From Methanobacteriota archaeon (GTDB lineage Archaea > Altiarchaeota > Altiarchaeia > IMC4 > QMZM01), in NCBI GenBank assembly GCA_903930485.1, contig CAIYYO010000076.1:1-21767 (forward strand): a stretch of DNA of 21,767 nt, given 5' to 3'. The notes under the pieces are model-generated. The model worked only from the letters and a program-made list of their open reading frames with translations, searched no databases and was not told the origin of the DNA. Position numbers and translations under genes: made by a program. Positions 14,536 through 21,707 of this stretch are shown in pieces. Numbering within the stretch: the stretch's first letter is position 1; every line of letters starts with the position of its first letter.

Positions 14536-15519
14536 ATGGCAGTAAAAGAAAAACTCAAAATCGCCATCTGCAGGGGCTGCACCTGCTCGGGATGCGATAT
14601 CGCGATACTCGACATACACGAGAGGCTGCTCAAAGTCATAGAGAAAGCGGAAATCGTCTACGCGCCGACGATCATGGATACGAAGACCGAGGCCGTCGAG
14701 AAGATGAAGGATCGGGAAATAGACGTCTGCTTCTATCACGGCGCGGTACGAGACTCGGACAATGAAGAACTCGCCAAGCTCCTCCGGAAAAAATCAAAGA
14801 TCATGATAGCCTTCGGCGCGTGCGCGTGCTTCGGAGGCATTTTCGGCCTCGCCAACACGACGGACCGGAAGGGAATTTTCGAGGAAGTATACAAGAACAC
14901 TGCCTCGACTGTCAACCCTGAAGGAGTGATGCCGCAGACGAAATACACCGATAAAAAGGGGCAGACTGTGACCCTTCCTGAGATATACGACAGCGTCTAC
15001 CCGCTGCAGGAAAAAGTGGAGGTCGACTACTACATCCCTTTGTGTCCGCCGATCCCTGACCAGATAATGGCCTGCCTCGACGCCGCGATATCCGGGAACC
15101 TGCCGCCGAAGGGGACGATACTCGCCTCGGACAAAACGCTATGCAGCGAATGCGACCGTAAACGGAATCAGATGAGGAAGATAGATAAGATCCACCGCCC
15201 CCACGAGATCCCGATAGATCAGGAGAAGTGCATGCTCGACCAGGGGCTGCTCTGCATGGGACCGGCGACACGGGCCGGATGCGGGACCATCTGCGTGAAA
15301 GCGAACGTGCCGTGCCGGGGATGCAACGGCCCGACGCGCATGGAATACGACCAGGGCGCAAACATGCTCGGCATGATCGCGACCATCTACGGCATACCCG
15401 AGGAATCGCTGACCGACGAGGACGTGAAGAAAGTAATGGAGCAGATAAAGGACCCGCTGGGCACGTTCTATAGATTCACATTGCCTACGTCGATACTCAA
15501 GAGGACGAGAACGAAGTAA
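14536..15519 (+). CDS. mvhG: F420-non-reducing hydrogenase small subunit (MvhG-type)
   Basis: Iron-sulfur subunit that carries electrons from the NiFe site of MvhA to the MvhD domain of the upstream protein. From ATG 14536 it has 327 residues; ATG 14521, overlapping the hdrA end, is an alternative adding 5. The proximal cluster motif is C17-S-G-C20, followed by FGACACFGG and PLCPPIPDQI. Two further clusters are bound by the Cys-rich second half (CSEC, GCGTIC, CRGCNGP), as in group 3 hydrogenases. Cys12 and Cys15 just before the CSGC motif are extra. Cytoplasmic, without a Tat signal. The next gene, mvhA, starts 1 base past the stop. Confidence 0.93.
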   Translation: MAVKEKLKIAICRGCTCSGCDIAILDIHERLLKVIEKAEIVYAPTIMDTKTEAVEKMKDREIDVCFYHGAVRDSDNEELAKLLRKKSKIMIAFGACACFGGIFGLANTTDRKGIFEEVYKNTASTVNPEGVMPQTKYTDKKGQTVTLPEIYDSVYPLQEKVEVDYYIPLCPPIPDQIMACLDAAISGNLPPKGTILASDKTLCSECDRKRNQMRKIDKIHRPHEIPIDQEKCMLDQGLLCMGPATRAGCGTICVKANVPCRGCNGPTRMEYDQGANMLGMIATIYGIPEESLTDEDVKKVMEQIKDPLGTFYRFTLPTSILKRTRTK

Positions 15520-15520
15520 A

Positions 15521-16996
15521 ATGACAGATAAGAAAAGAGAGATCATCATCAACCCGGTTACGCGCCTTGAAGGCCACGCCAAGATAGACATCTTCCTGAA
15601 CGACGAGGGCAACGTCGAGGATGCCTATTTCCAGGTCGTGGAGCTGCGGGGCTTCGAGAAGTTCTGCCAGGGGCGGCCTGCCGAGGAGATGCCGAGGATC
15701 GCGCCTCGCATCTGCGGCGTATGCCCTAACCCGCATCACATGGCGTCCGGTAAGGCTGTGGACATGGTGTTCGGGGTCGAGGCGACCGAGACCGCGAAGA
15801 AGCTGCGGGAACTGTCTCTCTGCGCCCACTACCTGCACAGCCATATTGCGCATTTCTACGCCCTCGCAGGACCGGATTTCGTCGTCGGCCCGACTGCAAG
15901 GCCGGAAGACCGGAACATCATCGGGGTCATAAACAAGGTCGGGGTCGAGATCGGCGGACAGGTGATACAGGCGCGCGCCTACGCCCAGAAGATCCAGGCC
16001 ATCATCAGCGGCCGCGCGACTCATCCGATAAACAACCTGCCAGGGGGATTAGCGAAGCCGATTACGGAACAAGAGCGTAAAGACATCGAGTCCATGGGCC
16101 AGTACCTCGAAAATTTCGGCAAGTTCACTCTGGAGCTTTTCGAAGACGCGATCCTCAAGAACAAAGGATACGTTGAACTGATCACGGGAGACATCTATCA
16201 GCATCAGACGTACTACATGGGGACGGTCGACAAGAACAATAAAATCAATTTCTACGACGGCGAGATAAGGGTCGTCGATCCAGAGGGGCGTGAGTTCCTA
16301 AAGTTCCGGGGAGAGAAATATCTTGACCACATAGCCGAGCACGTGGAGCCTTGGACGTTCCTGAAATTCCCTTACCTGAAGAAGAACGGATGGAAAGGAT
16401 TCGTCGACGGGAAAGACTCAGGCGTCTACAGAGTGGCGCCTCTTGCACGCTTTAATGCTGCCGACGGAATGGCGACTCCGCTCGCTGACGAGGCGTATCA
16501 GAAGATGTACGAGGCCCTCGGCGGGAAGCCGGTTCATGCGACGCTGGCCATGCACTGGGCCCGCGTGATAGAGATAATGTACGCAGCCGAAAGGGTCAAC
16601 GAACTCGTTGCAGACCCGCAGATAACGGACAAGGACGTCAGGAACATTCCCACTGACGTAGTCGGGGAAGGAATAGGCCAGATAGAAGCCCCGCGCGGGA
16701 CGCTCTTCCACCACTACTGGACCGACGACGAAGGTATACTGACGAAACTGAACATCCTGGTCGCGACCGGTAACAACAACGCCGCCATATGCATGTCCGT
16801 GAAACGCGCTGCAGAAAAACTGATAAAGAACTACAAGGTCGACGACGGGATACTGAACATGATAGAGATGGCATTCAGGGCCTACGACCCGTGCTTTGCG
16901 TGCGCGACGCATACGCTGCCGGGCCATATGCCTCTCGAGATAAGGATCTACGATTCACAGCGGAACCTGTATAAGACGATAAGCAGAAATGAATAA
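15521..16996 (+). CDS. mvhA: [NiFe] hydrogenase large subunit (MvhA-type, group 3c)
   Basis: Catalytic H2-activating subunit; 491 residues. Nickel-iron ligands are in RICGVC (Cys65, Cys68) at the N-side and DPCFACATH (Cys458, Cys461) at the C-side, with the conserved RLEGH near the start. Cleavage is expected after His464, releasing a 27-residue peptide once Ni is in place; the protease for this is the next gene, overlapping by 8 bases. Both cysteine pairs are complete, and the full hyp set is in the same window. Neighbours (HdrA-MvhD, MvhG, HdrC, HdrB) place it in the Mvh-Hdr complex rather than a membrane or F420-reducing enzyme. No MvhB-type polyferredoxin gene is seen. Confidence 0.95.
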   Translation: MTDKKREIIINPVTRLEGHAKIDIFLNDEGNVEDAYFQVVELRGFEKFCQGRPAEEMPRIAPRICGVCPNPHHMASGKAVDMVFGVEATETAKKLRELSLCAHYLHSHIAHFYALAGPDFVVGPTARPEDRNIIGVINKVGVEIGGQVIQARAYAQKIQAIISGRATHPINNLPGGLAKPITEQERKDIESMGQYLENFGKFTLELFEDAILKNKGYVELITGDIYQHQTYYMGTVDKNNKINFYDGEIRVVDPEGREFLKFRGEKYLDHIAEHVEPWTFLKFPYLKKNGWKGFVDGKDSGVYRVAPLARFNAADGMATPLADEAYQKMYEALGGKPVHATLAMHWARVIEIMYAAERVNELVADPQITDKDVRNIPTDVVGEGIGQIEAPRGTLFHHYWTDDEGILTKLNILVATGNNNAAICMSVKRAAEKLIKNYKVDDGILNMIEMAFRAYDPCFACATHTLPGHMPLEIRIYDSQRNLYKTISRNE

Positions 16997-17450
16997 CAAG
17001 ATACTGGTGCTCGGCATCGGAAATCCCATACTCGGAGACGACGGGGTAGGGATTCATGCGGTCAGGGAGCTCAGAAAAGGTCCTAAGGACGCGGATTTTG
17101 AAGAAGCCTCCGTGTCAGGCCTCGAGCTCGTCGAATTGTTCAGGGGATATGAAAAAGTGATAATAGTAGACGCTGTAAAGACAAGGGATGGCGTGCCCGG
17201 AAAGATATACGAGCTAAGCGAGCAGGACATTCCCTCCATGCACGGCCTGTCGCCGCACGACGTCGATTTGAGGACTGCGATGGAATATGGGAACCGGTTC
17301 ATAGGCAGGATGCCTGTAGTCAAGATATTCGGAATAGAAGCCGGCAGCGTCACGGATTTCAGGGAAACGCTCACGCCCGAGGTCGAAAGATCGCTTGTCA
17401 TAGTCATCGAAAAAATAAGGAAGGAAATAGGAGAGAATGGATCTACGTGA
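16989..17450 (+). CDS. hydrogenase maturation protease (HycI/HyaD family)
   Basis: Endopeptidase that trims the C-terminal peptide of the nickel-loaded large subunit, here presumably MvhA. The 153 residues open with the family motif LVLGIGNPILGDDGVG. Nickel-sensing residues are visible as Asp17 (GDDG), Asp61 (VIIVDAV) and His90 (LSPHDVDL). The start overlaps the mvhA end by 8 bases and the end overlaps hdrC by 14, so it is cotranslated with its substrate. Having the dedicated protease inside the hydrogenase operon, away from the hyp genes, fits one protease per large subunit. Cytoplasmic. Confidence 0.94.
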   Translation: MNNKILVLGIGNPILGDDGVGIHAVRELRKGPKDADFEEASVSGLELVELFRGYEKVIIVDAVKTRDGVPGKIYELSEQDIPSMHGLSPHDVDLRTAMEYGNRFIGRMPVVKIFGIEAGSVTDFRETLTPEVERSLVIVIEKIRKEIGENGST

Positions 17451-17880
17451 AGAGCTCAGGAGCGAGATAGACGGGAAGACGATAAACTATTGCTTTTCCT
17501 GCGGCATGTGCACCGGAGGATGCCCTTCGGCCCGCCTGAATGAAAAATACAATCCCCGAAGGATACTCCACCGTGCGGTCATAGAGGGAAAGATCGAGGA
17601 CGACATCTGGCTGTGCACGAACTGTTATACTTGTCAGGAGCGGTGCCCGACGAAGACGAAGGTCGCGGACATCATCAGCTTCATGCGCCGCATTTACGTC
17701 AAGGAGAAGGGAATACCTGAGTTCATAAAGCCGCTCGTGACGAACCTGCAGGCGTGCGGGTTCACGGCCCCGATAGGGGAACTTGAGAACAAGAGGCGGG
17801 AGAGGATGGGCCTTCCCCCGGTAAAGACCAATGACGAGATAAAAAGGATCATCGAGAAGACCGGAGGCGGGGTAAAGTGA
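17437..17880 (+). CDS. hdrC: heterodisulfide reductase subunit C
   Basis: Electron-transfer subunit between HdrA and HdrB. The 147 residues, a usual HdrC length, hold two complete [4Fe-4S] motifs: C19-x2-C22-x2-C25-x3-C29-P and C60-x2-C63-x2-C66-x3-C70-P. The C-terminal helical part (SFMRRIYVKEKGIPEF) is typical. It overlaps the protease gene by 14 bases, and its stop overlaps the GTG start of hdrB (GTGA). No membrane anchor is present, so the complex should be soluble, as in HdrABC rather than HdrDE. Confidence 0.94.
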   Translation: MDLREELRSEIDGKTINYCFSCGMCTGGCPSARLNEKYNPRRILHRAVIEGKIEDDIWLCTNCYTCQERCPTKTKVADIISFMRRIYVKEKGIPEFIKPLVTNLQACGFTAPIGELENKRRERMGLPPVKTNDEIKRIIEKTGGGVK

Positions 17881-18752
17881 AAAACAGGTATGCCTACTTC
17901 ATAGGCTGCACGATACCCTTCAGGGCCTCCAACTACGACCTTGCCACGAAAAAAGTCGCGGAAAAAATCGGTCTCGAGCTGGTCGACCTTCCGGATGCCG
18001 GATGCTGCGGCCTCTACTTCGAGTTGATGAATGAATTGACCTATCTGTCGATGGCAGCCCGCGTGCTTTCAATGGCCGAGGAAAAGAAGCTCGACCTCCT
18101 CGTGCTATGCAACGGATGCAACGGCTCCCTGCACCGGGCAAACAAAAAACTCAAGGAAAACCCGGAACTGAAGGATAAAGCCAACGAAGTCCTCGCAGAC
18201 GTAGGACGGGAATACAAGGGCACGATAGAAGTAAAACATCTGATAAGAGTGCTCTACGAAGACGTCGGCATAGAGAAGATAAAAGAAAAGATCATCAATC
18301 CCCTGACGGGCGTGAAAGCGGCAGCGCATTACGGATGCCATCTGCTGAAGCCGTCGGAGGAGATGAGATTCGACGATCCCAAGAATCCGGTAAGCCTTGA
18401 CAGATTGATCGAAGCGACGGGGGCGAAATCGGTTGATTACTACGACAAGATGCAGTGCTGCGGCGGCTACGTCCTTGCGGCCGATGCGAAGACAGCCTAC
18501 AGGATGACTGGCGAAAAGCTGTCGCACGTGAAGGCGGCGGGCGCGGACGTTATGATCACGGGATGCCCGTTCTGCAACGTCATGTATGATGCGAACCAGC
18601 GGGCTGCGGAGACGGAGACCGGGCAGCAGTATAAGATTCCTGTCCTGCATTATCCCCAGCTTCTGGCGCTGGCGATGGGGATCGATCCCAAAGAACTCGG
18701 TTTCGAGCAGAACCGCGTCAGGCCGGACATGAAATTGTTCGTGAAACAATAA
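17877..18752 (+). CDS. hdrB: heterodisulfide reductase subunit B
   Basis: Catalytic disulfide-reducing subunit carrying non-cubane iron-sulfur clusters. The GTG at 17877 overlaps the hdrC stop; 291 residues. Both CCG domains are complete: Cys11, Cys43-44, Cys78, Cys81, and Cys154, Cys194-195, Cys230, Cys233, matching the C-x31-39-CC-x33-35-C-x2-C pattern. It would reduce CoM-S-S-CoB in a methanogen; with no methanogenesis gene visible, the disulfide used here is open. Last gene of the hdrA-mvhGA-protease-hdrCB operon, followed by a pyrimidine-rich stretch. Confidence 0.95.
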   Translation: MKNRYAYFIGCTIPFRASNYDLATKKVAEKIGLELVDLPDAGCCGLYFELMNELTYLSMAARVLSMAEEKKLDLLVLCNGCNGSLHRANKKLKENPELKDKANEVLADVGREYKGTIEVKHLIRVLYEDVGIEKIKEKIINPLTGVKAAAHYGCHLLKPSEEMRFDDPKNPVSLDRLIEATGAKSVDYYDKMQCCGGYVLAADAKTAYRMTGEKLSHVKAAGADVMITGCPFCNVMYDANQRAAETETGQQYKIPVLHYPQLLALAMGIDPKELGFEQNRVRPDMKLFVKQ

Positions 18753-18790
18753 TCTCTCTTTACTTCTTTTCTGTAGACGCTTTATTTTTC
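18753..18790 (+). terminator. pyrimidine-rich terminator of the hdr-mvh operon
   Basis: Directly after the hdrB stop come T-rich runs (TCTCTCTTTACTTCTTTTC, then TTTATTTTTC). Part of it overlaps the 3' end of the convergent minus-strand gene ending at 18760. Confidence 0.4.
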
Positions 18791-19086
18791 CGGATTAAAC
18801 CAGAAAGCGTTTCTAATACAATGACTGCGGCTGTCAGAAATACGGAATATGTCGAAAGGATTTTAACACTGTTACAATGATCACTGCATAGCTCCCCACT
18901 GCATACTGAATTACAATCAGTCCATGGCAAATAAGGGGACCGCAGTATGGCATATATCAAGGTCACACATAAAGCCGTCGAGATTACTGCAGCGAAGACG
19001 TATCCTACCTTCACCCTCCTCAAGACAATGTATGCTATAAGGTATATGATCGTCAGGATTATGAGCAGGGGTATTGAATCAATCAT
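18760..19086 (-). CDS. three-helix membrane protein with four-Cys loop
   Basis: 108-residue membrane protein of unknown function. Hydrophobic helices lie at about 4-22, 27-49 and 77-97. Basic residues after helix 1 (RRVK) and at the Lys-rich C-terminus (RKNKASTEKK) should be cytoplasmic, which puts the loop between helices 2 and 3 outside. That loop carries four symmetric cysteines (58, 62, 67, 71; C-x3-C-x4-C-x3-C), suggesting disulfides or a metal site. AGGT before the ATG may serve as ribosome site, and TATTTTAAA lies ~25-30 bases upstream. It follows the 249-residue surface protein on the same strand by 101 bases and converges with hdrB. Confidence 0.72.
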   Translation of the reverse strand: MIDSIPLLIILTIIYLIAYIVLRRVKVGYVFAAVISTALCVTLIYAILRSPYLPWTDCNSVCSGELCSDHCNSVKILSTYSVFLTAAVIVLETLSGLIRKNKASTEKK

Positions 19087-19187
19087 GTTACCTAATGTGT
19101 ACTGCTGTTTAAAATAGTTTGGGCCTTTAAAAAGGGTCAGAACCGGCGATTCCGGAAGGGATCATGCCCGAGACGGAAACACTCTTT

Positions 19188-19937
19188 TCAGTTCCTTCTT
19201 TTATAGGTTGTATAAAGGAACACTGCAGCGGCAATGAGGATTAAGGCGATAATTGCTGTTGCATATGCTGGATTTTGTTCTTGCAGGTCTTTCGAGGCGG
19301 ATTTAGGGTTCTCTGGTATTTTCTCCAAATCTGTCGATGTTGTGGTTTGAACGATCGAAGTAGTCGTCTCCTTGATCGGGGTAGAAGTCTCAATGGGCGA
19401 TACACCGCCAGCCATCGGTTTCTCCGGCAGGACGACTGCTATGGATGCCCCTACACAGTCCACGCAATCCTCATGGTCTCCTTCGCAGAAACAGCTTGGG
19501 TCTAATGTCTTCCATACATTGCCGCAATAGTAGATGTTTTTCCTGTAAACGGCCATAGATGTTATCTGCGCTAATTCCGAATCCGTGATCGTGAGGACTC
19601 CTGAGTTTTTAAGAAAAGACAGGTCTTCTCTAAGGGAGGCCTTCCAGTCGTATGTTTCGGGATTTAATCCCGTCTTGGGCACGAACGATGTGACGCTGTT
19701 ATTTGTCACTATGACTGCCACCCGGCCATCGTGATGCGACCTGAAGGTTACCGAATAAGCGGAATAAGTGCACGTTTCTTCGGCGCATAGATCCTTCAGC
19801 ACCTTGAGGTCGTTTCTGACGTTTCCAATCACCATCTTGTAATTGCTGTCCGGGTCCATGCAGGCGCCGGCGATCGAGGGGCCGGTTACAAGCGTCAGCA
19901 GGCATAATGAAGCGAGGAATTTGCTGTTGCATCCCAT
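19188..19937 (-). CDS. Cys-rich surface protein with C-terminal membrane anchor
   Basis: 249-residue single-pass surface protein, not recognised. A signal peptide covers ~1-25 (cleavage near IAGAC). The ectodomain (~26-175) has eight cysteines (26, 51, 56, 138, 149, 151, 158, 161), the last five clustered as YYC...SCFCEGDHEDCVDC. A Ser/Thr/Pro linker (~180-215) follows, then one membrane helix (~225-243) and a basic end (YKRRN). The layout, ectodomain-Thr linker-helix-basic tail, matches archaeal surface proteins such as the cohesin anchor at 11726. TTCTATTTAATC is centred about 27 bases before the ATG with no Shine-Dalgarno, so the transcript may be leaderless. Confidence 0.75.
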   Translation of the reverse strand: MGCNSKFLASLCLLTLVTGPSIAGACMDPDSNYKMVIGNVRNDLKVLKDLCAEETCTYSAYSVTFRSHHDGRVAVIVTNNSVTSFVPKTGLNPETYDWKASLREDLSFLKNSGVLTITDSELAQITSMAVYRKNIYYCGNVWKTLDPSCFCEGDHEDCVDCVGASIAVVLPEKPMAGGVSPIETSTPIKETTTSIVQTTTSTDLEKIPENPKSASKDLQEQNPAYATAIIALILIAAAVFLYTTYKRRN

Positions 19938-19951
19938 AAAATAAGATTAAG

Positions 19952-19979
19952 AAGGCGTGATTAAATAGAAATAAGGCGT
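19952..19979 (-). promoter_or_regulatory. promoter of the Cys-rich surface protein, with direct repeats
   Basis: TTCTATTTAATC (minus strand, 19971-19960) is centred about 27 bases upstream of the ATG at 19937. It is bracketed by two direct copies of AAGGCGT (19952-19958 and 19973-19979), 21 bp apart, i.e. two helical turns. Confidence 0.35.
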
Positions 19980-19984
19980 TACAG

Positions 19985-21223
19985 TCAAACTGGGTGACCT
20001 GCTTTTCCCCTGCGGTAGGACACGTAAAGGAATACTGCTGTTATCAACGCCGCAAGCGCCATGCTAGCCGTAAAGCCGGCGCCGTAGCCGTAAGACGTTA
20101 TGATCGCACCCGTCAGGAGGGGTCCTGCGGTCTGTCCGACGTCCATTATCGAGGATAGGGCGCCCATGGACGCTCCGAGCTCCTTCTGCCGGCACACGTC
20201 CGCCGTATATGTGGTGGTCGCTATCGTCGAAGTGGATATGGCAAGCCCTGCGACCACGCTGATCAACAGGAAAGAGGCCATGTCGCTTCCATACGGGATT
20301 GCCGCCATCGCTATCCCGAGGGCGAACAAGCCCAAGGCTATCTGCTTCCTCTTGTCCACCCTGTCGGCCGCCCTGCCTAAAAGAGGCTTGGTCGCCGCTA
20401 TCGTGAATATCTGGACCGAGAATATTATTCCGGTTTCGGCTGCCGTGAACCCCTTGGACTGCAGGAACAGGGGCAGATAGGTCTCCAGCGCGCCGTATGC
20501 GAAATACGTCGAGAGGTCGACCAATGCCGTTGCCGTAAGCCGGGGCTCGGAAAAAAAGGCCACGAAACTGTTTCTATAATCTGAAAAAGACACCGAACCC
20601 GCCGTTCTGCCGTCATCGTCACGGTAGAAAAGAATCAGCAGGAACACCGGCACGGCTGCCACAGTTGCGATAAGGTAAACTGTCTGGTAATTGGTGAATC
20701 CGGCAAAAGTGTATTGCGCTATCACCATGCCGCCGACGAGGGGCGCGATAGTCCTTCCCACGAGTGTCGACGACGAGTAGAGGCCGATCTTTTCTCCCTT
20801 GGTTTTGGAATATTTTTCTGCCAGGATTGCGGACGCCACGGGGCCGAGTATCGCGGTAGCGGTTCCATGAAAGAACCTGATAGGTATTAGCAGCCAGGGG
20901 TTACCTCCCACCAGCAGATACAGGGGCGGGGCTGCGACGAATATCAAGCCGGACAGGGTCAGGAGCCTCTTTCTGCCCAATCTGTCAGATGCGACGCCTA
21001 TCGGGAAGCTGAACACGACCCCTGCGAAAGGCGACAAAGCCGATATCAGTCCTATCAGTAATGCGTCGGCGCCGAGGTCTTTTGCGTACAGGGGCAGGAC
21101 TGGGTTCTTGCTTATCGTCGTCGAGAAGATGGCGAAGAATCCGATGAGGGAAAGATAGTAGATAAGGTTCTTGTTCTTTGATTCGCCCTGTGAGCCCGTT
21201 GACTCGCCGTCTCGCCCTTTCAT
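19985..21223 (-). CDS. MFS transporter (drug-efflux-like)
   Basis: Major facilitator superfamily permease, 412 residues with about 12 membrane helices in two halves joined by a charged loop (RDDDGRTAGS). The hallmark motif A is seen between helices 2 and 3 (GVASDRLGRKRLL) and in degenerate form between 8 and 9 (GRAADRVDKRKQ), typical of proton-coupled antiporters. The N-terminus is hydrophilic (MKGRDGESTGSQ). Substrate cannot be told; the 12-helix form with motif A in loop 2-3 fits multidrug or metabolite exporters. Upstream, a 20-bp inverted repeat overlaps the likely TATA box. Divergent from the DUF2769-like gene at 21339. Confidence 0.9.
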   Translation of the reverse strand: MKGRDGESTGSQGESKNKNLIYYLSLIGFFAIFSTTISKNPVLPLYAKDLGADALLIGLISALSPFAGVVFSFPIGVASDRLGRKRLLTLSGLIFVAAPPLYLLVGGNPWLLIPIRFFHGTATAILGPVASAILAEKYSKTKGEKIGLYSSSTLVGRTIAPLVGGMVIAQYTFAGFTNYQTVYLIATVAAVPVFLLILFYRDDDGRTAGSVSFSDYRNSFVAFFSEPRLTATALVDLSTYFAYGALETYLPLFLQSKGFTAAETGIIFSVQIFTIAATKPLLGRAADRVDKRKQIALGLFALGIAMAAIPYGSDMASFLLISVVAGLAISTSTIATTTYTADVCRQKELGASMGALSSIMDVGQTAGPLLTGAIITSYGYGAGFTASMALAALITAVFLYVSYRRGKAGHPV

Positions 21224-21256
21224 ACTCTCGCCGCCGTCGCCAGGTATGTTAACGTA

Positions 21257-21276
21257 TTTATGCCCTTGGGCATAAA
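21257..21276. promoter_or_regulatory. 20-bp inverted repeat at the MFS promoter, candidate operator
   Basis: TTTATGCCCTTGGGCATAAA consists of perfect 9-bp arms around TT. On the minus strand it overlaps a TATA-like CATAAATACG about 35 bases before the transporter ATG, so a bound regulator would hide the promoter. It could also affect the divergent gene at 21339. Confidence 0.5.
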
Positions 21277-21338
21277 AAACCCGTTTTTCTATGTTTTATC
21301 GATTCCATGCATAGAATAAGTTATCCGGGTGTTTTACA

Positions 21339-21635
21339 ATGGACAAATTCGAGAAAACCATGGAGCTTCTGGCCGGGGCGAGCGATAAAGAGCGTTCAAA
21401 CTTTGTTTTTGAGAACAGGCATCTCTGCGTTTGCCATACCTGCAGGACCTACAACGAGTGCGCGATGAATGTCAAAGAGGCCTTGTACTGCATGACAGGG
21501 GAGAGCCCGACGTGCATCAAGGAAAAGAAGATATGCGCCTGTTCCCGTTGTCCCGTACATTTCAGCTACGGACTCACGAAATACTTTTTCTGCCTCAGAG
21601 GCGCGGAGATAGACCAGAGGGCGGCAAAGAAATAA
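21339..21635 (+). CDS. DUF2769-like cysteine-rich protein
   Basis: 98-residue cytoplasmic-looking protein resembling the DUF2769 family of archaeal Cys-rich proteins (by pattern, from memory); function unknown. Ten cysteines (30, 32, 35, 41, 51, 59, 66, 68, 71, 85) form two similar halves: C-x-C-x2-C (30/32/35) with YxCMTGES near 50-56, and C-x-C-x2-C (66/68/71) with FFCLRGAE near 83-90. This suggests an internal duplication and a metal or iron-sulfur site. The N-terminal ~25 residues are helical. GGGTG lies 7 bases before the ATG. No membrane helix. Divergent from the MFS gene; followed by a non-coding repeat-rich tail. Confidence 0.72.
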   Translation: MDKFEKTMELLAGASDKERSNFVFENRHLCVCHTCRTYNECAMNVKEALYCMTGESPTCIKEKKICACSRCPVHFSYGLTKYFFCLRGAEIDQRAAKK

Positions 21636-21644
21636 CGCCCCATA

Positions 21645-21707
21645 TTTTACGAAGTTAGCCCAAAGGGCTAATTTGGGCTGAGCGACCTAAGGGAGCGAAC
21701 CGTAAAA
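21645..21707 (+). repeat. nested inverted repeats with two alternative hairpins
   Basis: Outer arms TTTTACG (21645-21651) and CGTAAAA (21701-21707) are exact reverse complements. Inside, TTAGCCC (21655-21661) pairs with GGGCTAA (21665-21671) over an AAA loop, while AGCCCAAA (21657-21664) pairs with TTTGGGCT (21672-21679). The two inner hairpins share bases and exclude each other. No gene is seen in 21636-21767. Confidence 0.45.

Noticed and set aside
18105..18749. 214-residue open frame opposite hdrB
   Set aside because: Fully antisense to hdrB with both CCG domains intact; no ribosome site or family pattern.
12405..18752. Direct evidence for methanogenesis
   Set aside because: Mvh-Hdr complexes also occur outside methanogens, and no mcr, mtr or related gene is in the window.
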